DNA of 30,116 nt from Paraphysomonas bandaiensis (Eukaryota; Chrysophyceae), in assembly GCA_965644295.1 (NCBI GenBank), contig CBFFRP010000617.1:1-30116 (forward strand). The letters run 5' to 3'. Made by a program: the position numbers and the translations under genes. Positions 16,001-25,622 of the stretch are shown here, piece after piece; the stretch's first letter is position 1; every line of letters begins with the position of its first letter. The notes beneath the pieces were generated by a model. That model worked only from the letters and a program-made list of their open reading frames with translations. It did no database searches and was not told where the DNA came from.

Positions 16001-16143
16001 TGTGCATATCGATTTTATCAATTTTGTCATTGAAAAGTCATGGTTTTTTCATTGAAAAGTAAGAAAAAGTGACTTTTTAATGAAAAAACCATGACTTTTC
16101 AATGAAATAAACGATGACCAAATCTATAAAATCGATATGCACA
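16001..16143. repeat. Fold-back (hairpin) repeat A
   Basis: A near-palindromic 143-bp unit. It begins TGTGCATATCGATTTT and ends with the inverse AAAATCGATATGCACA. The inner arms carry TTGAAAAGTCATGGTTTTTTC and its complement, around a centre near 16065-16070. This is the architecture of a hairpin-type MITE. No flanking duplication was identified. Confidence 0.75.
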
Positions 16144-16327
16144 ACCACCCCAATGTTTGGGTTTATTGAAGCGGTTTCTGAAAGATGTCCCTTTTTTTGC
16201 GCTTGGAAATCGATTTATTTCGGGAAAATAGGGGTTTTGAAGCTGAATACTGTCGGTTTTTGTGTCTTCTTTGCTTGATAGCTCAGAGCGTACCAACAGA
16301 CGAGCTTTAACCCACACAGCAGGTGGT

Positions 16328-16451
16328 TGTGCATATCGATTTTGTCATCGTTTATTTCATTGAAAAGCCATGTTTTTTTCATTAAAAAGTCACTTTTTCT
16401 CACTTTTCAATGAAAAAACCATGACTTTTCAATGAATGAAACAATGACCAA
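16328..16451. repeat. Fold-back repeat B, right end truncated
   Basis: A second copy of the hairpin at 16001. It starts TGTGCATATCGATTTTGTCATCG and has the same arms, but stops after AATGACCAA, lacking the final inverse of the left end. The bases left of it (GGTGGT) are the inverse of those right of repeat A (ACCACC), so the two repeats and the 184-bp between them also form a larger inverted structure. Confidence 0.7.
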
Positions 16452-16788
16452 TTACGATCGTAATGCATGTTTTGTAATCATCAATAGGATGCAATTGATA
16501 TCAATAGACCTTAACGGACTCGTGATATCAAGTCTCAGTCACTTATCAACTGACCTTTGTTGATTTTTATCCTCTGGAACTGACCGAATCAGATCAGTGA
16601 TGACGTCATTTGTTGTGTTCCATCTCCATCAGGAACGTTCTTCATGATTCTGACCAATCATAGAGCTTGAAATGACTGACCATACATGTGTAGATACTGG
16701 TAGAGTCCTCGTCATCTGAGTTTTCTCCTGCTTCAGGCTTGATTGGATAAACGATCTTGGGCTTGCAATAGAACCATGTGCGGCTCTT

Positions 16789-17031
16789 CTACCACCTGGA
16801 GAAGTTCTTCGCATCGTATATCGGCATTGAGTCTTTTCGCTTGTTGGTTGTCGAATCCGAGTCGGTTGAGTCGTAACTTGTAACTTTAACTGACATCTCG
16901 CTACCAAATAAAGAATTGATCTTAGTAATATAGTAAATCAATGTTGTGATTATTAGAGTGTAAAGTAATGAACACAGTAGTGAAGTGAAAATTATGAATA
17001 ACAATATATTGAATGTCTGATTATTTAGCAA
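16789..17031 (-). CDS. Possible small single-pass membrane protein
   Basis: An 80-codon minus-strand ORF. Residues 7-40 are strongly hydrophobic (a FNILLFIIF...LLYTLIITTLIYYI segment), enough for one long or two short membrane spans. A Ser/Thr/Asp-rich polar tail follows. It ends at TAG (16789). The same frame continues after that stop for about 48 codons to TGA at 16642, with protein-like content including a PKIVYPIKPEAGENSDDED segment. This may be a gene with a recent nonsense change or a missed splice. No family recognised. The downstream gene (kinase) is on the same strand but far upstream of it in the transcription sense. Confidence 0.3.
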   Translation of the reverse strand: MLNNQTFNILLFIIFTSLLCSLLYTLIITTLIYYITKINSLFGSEMSVKVTSYDSTDSDSTTNKRKDSMPIYDAKNFSRW

Positions 17032-17627
17032 TAGGCGTTGAAAGCCTGCACCAATTAGTGGCTAGAAGAATGCTAGACAAACTATTCGATTAGGGTTAGA
17101 CCTCTACCCGTAACTAATCAATAAATAACAATATAGAACATAACTATCATGCACAACGGAATAGTTAGAAGTGGAACTGATAATGACGACAATATGATGA
17201 CGATTATGTATCTTCGACAGATACTCTCTCTAGCAAATTCAGTTCATGATATATTTCATTGAACATTATAACTCACAGATACAATCTTGTATAAAGCTGA
17301 GTCCTAATAATCTCAACAAGTAAAATTTGCTTACTAGGAGCGAGATGACCATCTATCTGATCATTATGAGTGTAGCCAACAGAAGTCGTGAGGGCGGAAT
17401 GGCAAACAAACTGGTAAATACTAAATAGATTATTCCTCGACATCGCCTAACTAACCAGCTCCTAGTAACTAGCAACCACCCATAACCAGCCAGCAGACTT
17501 GCATTGCATTATGATATATATTCTCGACTACTTCTTCAATATTACAAACCTAGAAGCCAACGATCAAGGCAGGCAAGTATGCATAACTACAGCTAAATTC
17601 AGTCAGTAAATCATCAACCATCTAGCT
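17032..17627. other. Intergenic DNA downstream of the kinase gene
   Basis: About 600 AT-rich bases holding whatever 3' UTR the kinase gene has. No coding frame or repeat recognised. Confidence 0.5.
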
Positions 17628-17633
17628 TTTATT
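17628..17633 (-). terminator. Poly(A) signal of the kinase/Sel1 gene
   Basis: AATAAA on the minus strand, four bases after the TAA stop (17638-17640). As with METTL22, the signal is almost on the stop codon. Confidence 0.55.
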
Positions 17634-17637
17634 CACC

Positions 17638-20600
17638 TTACACTAATACCATATCCTTGATCTGCTGCTTAGCAGCAGCATGTCCTTGATCTGCTGCCAG
17701 CCGATACCATCTCACGGCCTCAGCCTTGTCCACAGACACTCCTTCGCCATTAGCATAGCACACTCCAAGGTTAAACTGAGCAACAGCATTTCCTTGATCT
17801 GCTGCCAGCCGATACCATCTCACGGCCTCAGCCTTGTCCACAGACACTCCTCTGCCATTAGCATAGCACATTCCAAGGTTAAACTGAGCATCAGCATTTC
17901 CTTGATCTGCTGCCAGCCGATACCATCTCACGGCCTCAGCCTTGTCCACAGACACTCCTTCGCCATTAGCATAGCATATTCCAAGGATAAACTGAGCAAC
18001 AGCATCTCCTTGATCTGCTGCCAGCCGATACCATCTCACGGCCTCAGCCTTGTCCCCAGACACTCCTATGCCATTAGCATAGCACATTCCAAGGTTACGC
18101 TGAGCAACAGCATGTCCTTGATCTGCTGCCAGCCGATACCATCTCACGGCCTCAGCCTTGTCCACAGACACTCCTATGCCATCAGCATAGCACATTCCAA
18201 GGTTACAATGAGCATCAGCATGTCCTTGATCTGCTGCCAGCCGAAACCATCTCACGGCCTCAGCCTTGTCCACAGACACTCCTCTGCCATTAGCATAGCA
18301 CATTCCAAGGTTAAACTGAGCATCAGCATTTCCTTGATATGCTGCCAGCCGATACCATCTCACGGCCTCAGCCTTGTCCACAGACACTCCTTCGCCATTA
18401 GCATAGCATATTCCAAGGATAAACTGAGCAACAGCATCTCCTTGATCTGCTGCCAGCCGATACCATCTCACGGCCTCAGCCTTGTCCCCAGACACTCCTA
18501 TGCCATTAGCATAGCACACTCCAAGGTAAAACTGAGCAACAGCATGTCCTTGATCTGCTGCCAGCCGATACCATCTCACGGCCTCAGCCTTGTCCACAGA
18601 CACTCCTCTGCCATCAGCATAGCACACTCCAAGGTTACACTGAGCAACAGCATCTCCTTGATCTGCTGCCAGCCGATACCATCTCACGGCCTCAGCCTTG
18701 TCCCCAGACACTCCTATGCCATTAGCATAGCACACTCCAAGGTAAAACTGAGCAACAGCATTTCCTTGATCTGCTGCCAGCCGATACCATCTCACGGCCT
18801 CAGCCTTGTCCACAGGCACTCCTCTGCCATTAGCATAGCACACTCCAAGGTTACACTGAGCAGCAGCATCTCCTTGATCTGCTGCCAGCCGATACCATCT
18901 CACGGCCTCAGCCTTGTCCACAGACACTCCTTCGCCATTAGCATAGCACATTCCAAGGTTAAACTGAGCATCAGCATTTCCTTGATCTGCTGCCAGCCGA
19001 TACCATCTCACGGCCTCAGCCTTGTCCACAGACACTCCTTCGCCATTAGCATAGCATATTCCAAGGATAAACTGAGCAACAGCATCTCCTTGATCTGCTG
19101 CCAGCCGATACCATCTCACGGCCTCAGCCTTGTCCCCAGACACTCCTATGCCATTAGCATAGCACACTCCAAGGTAAAACTGAGCAACAGCATGTCCTTG
19201 ATCTGCTGCCAGCCGATACCATCTCACGGCCTCAGCCTTGTCCACAGACACTCCTATGCCATCAGCATAGCACATTCCAAGGTTACAATGAGCATCAGCA
19301 TGTCCTTGATCTGCTGCCAGCCGAAACCATCTCACGGCCTCAGCCTTGTCCACAGACACTCCTCTGCCATTAGCATAGCACATTCCAAGGTTAAACTGAG
19401 CATCAGCATTTCCTTGATATGCTGCCAGCCGATACCATCTCACGGCCTCAGCCTTGTCCACAGACACTCCTTCGCCATTAGCATAGCACACTCCAAGGTA
19501 AAACTGAGCAACAGCATCTCCTTGATATGCTGCCAGCCGAAACCATCTCACGGCCTCAGCCTTGTCCACAGACACTCCTTCGCCATTAGCATAGCACATT
19601 CCAAGGTTACGCTGAGCAACAGCATTTCCTTGATCTGCTGCCAGCCAATACCATCTCACGGCCTCAGCCTTGTCCACGGGCACTCCTCTGCCATTAGCAT
19701 AGCACACTCCAAGGTTAAACTGAGCAACAGCATCTCCTTGATCTGCTGCCAGCCGATACCATCTCACGGCCTCAGCCTTGTCCACGGGCACTCCTCTGCC
19801 ATTAGCATAGCACATTCCAAGGTTACACTGAGCAACAGCATGTCCTTGATCTGCTGCCAGCCGATACCATCTCACGGCCTCAGCCTTGTCCACAGACACT
19901 CCTTCGCCATTAGCATAGCACACTCCAAGGTAAAACTGAGCAACAGCATCTCCTTGATATGCTGCCAGCCGAAACCATCTCACGGCCTCAGCCTTGTCCA
20001 CAGACACTCCTTCGCCATTAGCATAGCACATTCCAAGGTTACGCTGAGCAACAGCATGTCCTTGATCTGCTGCCAGCCAATACCATCTCACGGCCTCAGC
20101 CTTGTCCACGGGCACTCCTCTGCCATTAGCATAGCACACTCCAAGGTTAAACTGAGCAACAGCATCTCCTTGATCTGCTGCCAGCCGATACCATCTCACG
20201 GCCTCAGCCTTGTCCACGGGCACTCCTCTGCCATTAGCATAGCATATTCCAAGGTAAAACTGAGCAACAGCATTTCCTTGATCTGCTGCCAGCCGATACC
20301 ATCTCACGGCCTCAGCCTTGTCCACGGGCACTCCTCTGCCATTAGCATAGCACACTCCGAGGTTACACTGAGCAACAGCATTTCCTTGATCTGCTGCCAG
20401 CCGATACCATCTCACGGCCTCAGCCTTGTCCACGGGCACTCCTCTGCCATTAGCATAGCACACTCCAAGGTAAAACTGAGCAACAGCATCTCCTTGATAT
20501 GCTGCCAGCCGAAACCATCTCACGGCCTCAGCCTTGTCCACAGACACTCCTTCGCCATTAGCATAGCACATTCCAAGGTTACGCTGAGCAACAGCATTTC

Positions 20601-23373
20601 CTTGATCTGCTGCCAGCCAATACCATCTCACGGCCTCAGCCTTGTCCACGGGCACTCCTCTGCCATTAGCATAGCACACTCCAAGGTTAAACTGAGCAAC
20701 AGCATCTCCTTGATCTGCTGCCAGCCGATACCATCTCACGGCCTCAGCCTTGTCCACGGGCACTCCTCTGCCATTAGCATAGCACATTCCAAGGTTACAC
20801 TGAGCAACAGCATGTCCTTGATCTGCTGCCAGCCGATACCATCTCACGGCCTCAGCCTTGTCCACAGACACTCCTTCGCCATTAGCATAGCATATTCCAA
20901 GGTAAAACTGAGCAACAGCATTTCCTTGATCTGCTGCCAGCCGATACCATCTCACGGCCTCAGCCTTGTCCACGGGCACTCCTCTGCCATTAGCATAGCA
21001 CACTCCGAGGTTACACTGAGCAACAGCATTTCCTTGATCTGCTGCCAGCCGATACCATCTCACGGCCTCAGCCTTGTCCACGGGCACTCCTCTGCCATTA
21101 GCATAGCACACTCCGAGGTTACAATGAGCAAGAGCATGTCCTTGATCTGCTGCCAGCCGAAACCATCTCACGGCCTCAGCCTTGTCCACAGACACTCCTC
21201 TGCCATTAGCATAGCACACTCCAAGGTTACACTGAGCATCAGCATGTCCTTGATATGCTGCCAGCCGATACCATCTCACGGCCTCAGCCTTGTCCACAGA
21301 CACTCCTTCGCCATTAGCATAGCACATTCCAAGGTTACACTGAGCAACAGCATTTCCTTGATCTGCTGCCAGCCGAAACCATCTCACGGCCTCAGTCTCG
21401 TTTTTAGCTAGACCAATACCTTCGCAATAAAAATACCCAAGTAGAAAGTGCTTATGAGCATATAAAGAAGGGTCACATAAAGCTTCCAGTCCTGGCAGAA
21501 TAGACTTTACCAAACCACGTGCTCTTTCGATATCTTTGGGAATGGTACATACACTACTCGCATTGAGTAATACAGCTAAATAGCCCTTAGCTAGCACATT
21601 ATCATGTTTAGCTACTGCTTTCAGTGCCTGCCACGCATGCACCTCTCCACATCGCGCCCGACAATATAATTCAAATGCTTGACTCGCAACAGCCACATTA
21701 GTGAAAGAATCATCAGATACAACTAGATTTGCACTAATAACAGCACTCACTGCTGACATGTCATCATCGTCGCCAGCGGCTCCTACGCCCCTCACATTCG
21801 CTAATATTTGTTTCACATCGGCAGCAAGATCGATCGTGTTTGGTCGTTCCCTAGGGTCCTGGTGGAGACAGCCGCTTTTACCGTCTTTATCTCCCACAAT
21901 CCTCATTAGAGAAGCAGCATGGATGTCCTCGCTCTGGGGCTCAAACAATTTAGGACGGAGACTTTTGAGGACCACATTTCTCACAATTACTCCGATTCCA
22001 CAATCTTTCCATGGAACATCCCGCGTCAGGATTTCGTTGACTGTAATGCCATATGCGTAGTTATCTGACCTGTCCGAATAGGGTGCACGACCTTCGCCAT
22101 CGTGGTCCAGCAGCTCTGGAGACATGTAAGCATTGCTTCCCACTGCCATGCCCATTGACGAGGAACTCGTAGAGTGGGATAGTGTGGCGGCAGTCGCCAG
22201 ACCGAAATCAGATATCTTAGCGGTGTAAGTGCGGCTATGAGTGTTCCAGACGAGCAGTATGTTCTGCGACTTGACGTCTCTGTGGGTAATTCTATGGTAG
22301 TGCAGATACAGCAACCCAGCAGCCACATCAGCACACACAGTCAATTGAGAGGCAAAGTGATCCAGACGGTCTCCGTTAGGCATGCACACATCTCGGTGCA
22401 GCAAGTCGTACAGAGAACAATGGGCCAGCTCCAGCACAATGATACCTTTCGACAACGAGGCGCCAAAGTAACCTATCACATTACAGTGCTGCACCAGCTT
22501 CATGATACGAGCTTCTCGGGAGAATTTGCGGGTTTCTTTTGCAGATGGCACTGCCTGTAGGGTAATGTGCTTGATAGCACTAGGGTTACCATTGTAGACA
22601 CCTTTGTATACCGTGCCATAGGCCCCTCTGCCAATGACATGCTCATCTATCTTCGACCACGCCAGCAGAGCAAGTTCTATATCTTCAAAGGTTACAGGGC
22701 GGCTATTAGAAGGTGGTGCTGGTGGTGGAGGAGGTGTATTGGGCGAAGTGCTCGTGTTACTGTTGTCACTGTCAGTGCTGACGTCTGCATCATCTACCGC
22801 CTGCTGGAGCGCGAGACTTGACGCGGCTGCTTGCTGTAAGGCTGCACGGATGTCAGTGGAGTCACGAGGGATTGGTAAGCCGATCGTAGCCACAAACTTC
22901 ATCACATCATCTCGTGTATCTCTATTATCGCGCAAGAGCTCCTGATGGGAGATGGTCTGAGCAATGGAAACTACAAAGAAGAAGAAAGGTAAGCAACATC
23001 ACACGATACAAAACCAAACTTGCAGGTTCGTCTTACCTTCTAGATGCAGATCAGCACACAGCTGGGTGATGCGCTGGTTGAGACTGTCAAACTCGAACCC
23101 TTTAAACATAGACGTCAACACCTTCCGTACATAAGTCTTTGATGTAAACTTCTGACAGTAATCAGCACAATCCTGCATGAGAAGGAGGAGTTTATGAAGG
23201 TTGGAGGTTGTTGTATCTTGGAACGATGGCATCTTTGCTAGTTGTCTAAGAAGGCCTTCAAAACTCATACACCGCTGGAGAATGTTATGACACTGAGCTT
23301 TCTGTCCTTCGATGTCATCATACAGTGCCTTTAATCCCGCTAATATGTCAAATAGAGTGGAGAGAATATCCAT
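17638..23373 (-). CDS. MLKL-like helical domain + protein kinase + ~35 Sel1-like repeats (two exons)
   Basis: Exon 1 (23373-23037) and exon 2 (22970-17638) join across a 66-nt GT-AG intron to 5,670 nt, 1,889 aa. The ATG at 23373 has an in-frame TGA three codons upstream. Residues 1-130 are helical with an EGQKAQC block and a KFTSKTYVRKVLTSMF...FDSLNQRI block, resembling the spacing of the MLKL N-terminal four-helix bundle. A Ser/Pro-rich linker follows (about 175-205). The kinase (about 215-505) has G-loop GRGAYG (226-231), K246, E265, HRD 342-344, DFG 367-369, SPE and RERP, so catalysis looks possible; the style is TKL. About 115 helical residues lead into roughly 35 Sel1-like repeats of 36 aa (620-1881), a scaffold for partner binding. 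There is no signal peptide or membrane span. A danger-sensing kinase is an inference from architecture. Confidence 0.88.
17660..21450 (-). repeat. 108-bp tandem array encoding Sel1-like repeats
   Basis: About 35 head-to-tail 108-bp units, nearly identical at DNA level including silent positions. Each encodes one 36-residue unit of the form AEAVRW[YF]RLAA[DY]QG...LG.CYA.G.GV..DK. Differences cluster at a few codons. Larger blocks are also copied: 17880-18060 and 18120-18400 reappear 1,080 bp (ten units) later, and blocks marked by a YWLAA codon near 19645, 20077 and 20617 recur at four- and five-unit spacing. Confidence 0.93.
22971..23036 (-). other. 66-nt intron of the kinase gene
   Basis: On the minus strand the donor is GAAG|GTAAGA and the acceptor TTCTTTGTAG|TTTCC, with a pyrimidine-rich run before it. 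Splicing is phase 1 and joins two open frames exactly, removing the need for the non-ATG start of the downstream frame. Confidence 0.8.
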
Positions 23374-23596
23374 GTTTCCTCACTGCATTCGATATGGTCC
23401 CTTTAGGGAAATCTTAGATAGGGATCTTGGTAGGCACATGTATGCGTATAGGCAGTCAGCATCTTATTTTTTCGGAAATTATTTGAAGCAAATATACTCT
23501 ATATCACTGCAATATAACTACGGCTAGAATACATATAATTGTCGTCTCAATATTTGAGACATCTTTGAACAAAAATATACAAAGGATGCCAATACG
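23374..23596. promoter_or_regulatory. Upstream region of the kinase gene
   Basis: 223 unique bases between the kinase start codon and the tetranucleotide array. It must contain the 5' UTR and core promoter unless transcription starts in or beyond the array. No TATA element was assigned. Confidence 0.35.
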
Positions 23597-24426
23597 TGTA
23601 TGTATGTATGTATGTATGTATGTATGTATGTATGTATGTATGTATGTATGTATGTATGTATGTATGTATGTATGTATGTATGTATGTATGTATGTATGTA
23701 TGTATGTATGTATGTATGTATGTATGTATGTATGTATGTATGTATGTATGTATGTATGTATGTATGTATGTATGTATGTATGTATGTAGGTATGTATGTA
23801 TGTAGGTATGTATGTATGTATGTATGTATGTATGTATGTATGTATGTATGTATGTATGTATCTATGTAGGTATGTATGTATGTATGTATGTATGTATGTA
23901 TGTATGTATGTATGTATGTATGTATGTATGTATGTATGTATGTATGTATGTATGTATGTATGTATGTATGTATGTATGTATGTATGTATGTATGTATGTA
24001 TGTATGTATGTAGGTATGTATGTATGTATGTATGTATGTATGTATGTATGTATGTATGTATGTATGTATGTATGTATGTATGTATGTATGTATGTATGTA
24101 TGTATGTATGTATGTATGTATGTATGTATGTATGTATGTATGTATGTATGTATGTATGTATGTATGTATGTATGTATGTATGTATGTATGTATGTATGTA
24201 TGTATGTATGTATGTATGTATGTATGTATGTATGTATGTATGTATGTATGTATGTATGTATGTATGTATGTATGTATGTATGTATGTATGTATGTATGTA
24301 TGTATGTATGTATGTATGTATGTATGTATGTATGTATGTATGTATGTATGTATGTATGTATGTATGTATGTATGTATGTATGTATGTATGTATGTATGTA
24401 TGTAGGTATGTATGTATGTACGTATG
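23597..24426. repeat. TGTA/TACA tetranucleotide microsatellite, ~206 units
   Basis: About 824 bp of (TGTA)n with a handful of single-base changes, mostly T to G giving GGTA units (near 23789, 23805, 23869, 24013, 24404) and a TCTA unit near 23860. Because four and three share no factor, all frames read the same four-codon cycle (MYVC on plus, TYIH on minus) and stay open until a variant unit makes a stop. Confidence 0.98.
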
Positions 24427-25136
24427 TTCGCTGTAAATTTTTCTGATCGCCCCTTTCTGTACTTAATCGCATTGAATAGTTGATTCCTGGCTTTCTCAGC
24501 AATTAGTTTTTCGTAACAGTACTCACGGATAGCGTAAAAAACTTTCGAAGGACTTGATCCCGATTTCTCCAGAATATTCTTTCTCCAGTGTGGATTCCAC
24601 TGATTATTGACTTGTTTCTTTGTGTTTAAATACGTGGTTAGGACATGTTTTCCAAAGTATCTTAGTCGCAATTTCTCCTCGCTCAATTTGCTGTATTTAT
24701 TCCGGAAATCTTCAGTTGGCTGCTTTCCCGAATAGCTATCCACATATGTCTGAAAAAAACTTGGCCACTTCTGCTCAGGCAAATAAGCAAAAAAATTATC
24801 GCGCTCGTACGTCTTGGTGGGAACAGAAGTAATGGCATCAATCAATTTCACCGCTGCCTGGTTCCATAAAGAAGGGTTTCTGTCGTGATCTGATTCTACG
24901 CCGATATCGTCGCCAACAATGCTGCACAGGAAGGTGAAGCATACTTGTGCTAATCGCTTCTGTTTTGATGGAGTATTATCACTGGTTAAATACTTCAGCA
25001 TTTCTTCCATCTGGACGATAGCTGGTACATCCTTCAGTTCGAGACAGGATGTGACCTCGGCATCATCAGACGTGAGGGTGACGATTTCTTCGCTTTCTAC
25101 CTCTTCTTGTTCCAGATCATCGTTGAATTCACTCAT
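23862..25136 (-). CDS. Unrecognised soluble protein whose frame runs into the microsatellite
   Basis: A minus-strand ORF from ATG 25136. The first ~232 codons (to about 24440) look like genuine protein: an acidic N-terminus (EQEEVESEEIVTL), then an Asp/Lys-mixed helical region with a KWPSFFQTYVDSY block, a LRLRYFGKHVLTTYL block, WNPHWRKNILEK, and AIREYCYEKLIAEKARNQLF. The remaining ~190 codons are TYIH repeats from the TACA array and end where a variant unit makes TAG at 23862. The repeat tail is unlikely to be a normal C-terminus; a lost 3' exon, an intron beginning before the array, or repeat expansion into the gene are alternatives. No good splice donor was seen just before the array. No family recognised; no membrane span. 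Confidence 0.5.
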   Translation of the reverse strand: MSEFNDDLEQEEVESEEIVTLTSDDAEVTSCLELKDVPAIVQMEEMLKYLTSDNTPSKQKRLAQVCFTFLCSIVGDDIGVESDHDRNPSLWNQAAVKLIDAITSVPTKTYERDNFFAYLPEQKWPSFFQTYVDSYSGKQPTEDFRNKYSKLSEEKLRLRYFGKHVLTTYLNTKKQVNNQWNPHWRKNILEKSGSSPSKVFYAIREYCYEKLIAEKARNQLFNAIKYRKGRSEKFTANIRTYIHTYIHTYIHTYIHTYIHTYIHTYIHTYIHTYIHTYIHTYIHTYIHTYIHTYIHTYIHTYIHTYIHTYIHTYIHTYIHTYIHTYIHTYIHTYIHTYIHTYIHTYIHTYIHTYIHTYIHTYIHTYIHTYIHTYIPTYIHTYIHTYIHTYIHTYIHTYIHTYIHTYIHTYIHTYIHTYIHTYIPT

Positions 25137-25253
25137 ATTCTCATTAAATTAATGATAAATTAACCGTCTCATTGATGTTGAAATATGGCACTCCACACAA
25201 CACACATGGAACATCAATCACTATTTTTTACCTTTTCACCTTTTGGAGGGTTC

Positions 25254-25273
25254 GGGTAATCAGCTGATTACCC
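25254..25273. promoter_or_regulatory. Perfect 20-bp palindrome upstream of the unrecognised gene
   Basis: Half-site GGGTAATCAG followed by its exact inverse CTGATTACCC, with an E-box (CAGCTG) at the centre and TAAT homeodomain-type cores in each arm. It lies 118 bp upstream of the ATG at 25136 and 29 bp before the second LTR. Confidence 0.4.
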
Positions 25274-25301
25274 AAGCATTTCACGATTATTTTTTGGATA
25301 C

Positions 25302-25622
25302 TGTTGGAATACGTATGGTTCTCTAAGATAGTACTGTAGAATACGTTAAATACAATGTGAAAAACAGTAATACGTAGTCAATAGTCAAAAGGTGCTATAT
25401 AGCTATAACTGTGAAACTGAAGTATTATATCATGACGATTCAAGATACGGAAGTTGAGCAGTGGTTAACATGAACGAAATAATTTATCATGTTGTTGACA
25501 TGTGCTACATGACAACACACACAATTGTGTATACAATCATAATAAAGTAATCTATCTAGTTTGACTAACTTAAACTTCTCTTACAACGATCTTAATCATC
25601 TGAAAATGGTCTTTAGTCAATA
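25302..25622 (+). repeat. 5' LTR of Copia copy 2
   Basis: About 321 bp, starting TGTTGGAATA and ending just before TGGTAGCGA. It shares the AATAAA.T(A)TCTATCTAGT region and the CTAACTTAA..TCTC region with the LTR of copy 1 but is otherwise diverged. The last bases are CAATA rather than CAACA. The 3' LTR is not available to confirm boundaries. Confidence 0.75.

Noticed and set aside
17680-21411. A 1,243-codon open frame on the plus strand across the Sel1 array
   Set aside because: It is the antisense of a 108-bp (36-codon) repeat: one unit without a stop in that frame makes the whole array open. It has low complexity and no family features.
17660-21450. CRISPR-like regular repeats
   Set aside because: The 108-bp units are contiguous coding repeats with no unique spacers, in a eukaryotic gene with an intron.
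23504-24502. Several long frames on both strands reading MYVC or TYIH repeats
   Set aside because: They are products of the TGTA microsatellite, which is stop-free in every frame. Only the unique part upstream of it on the minus strand resembles protein.
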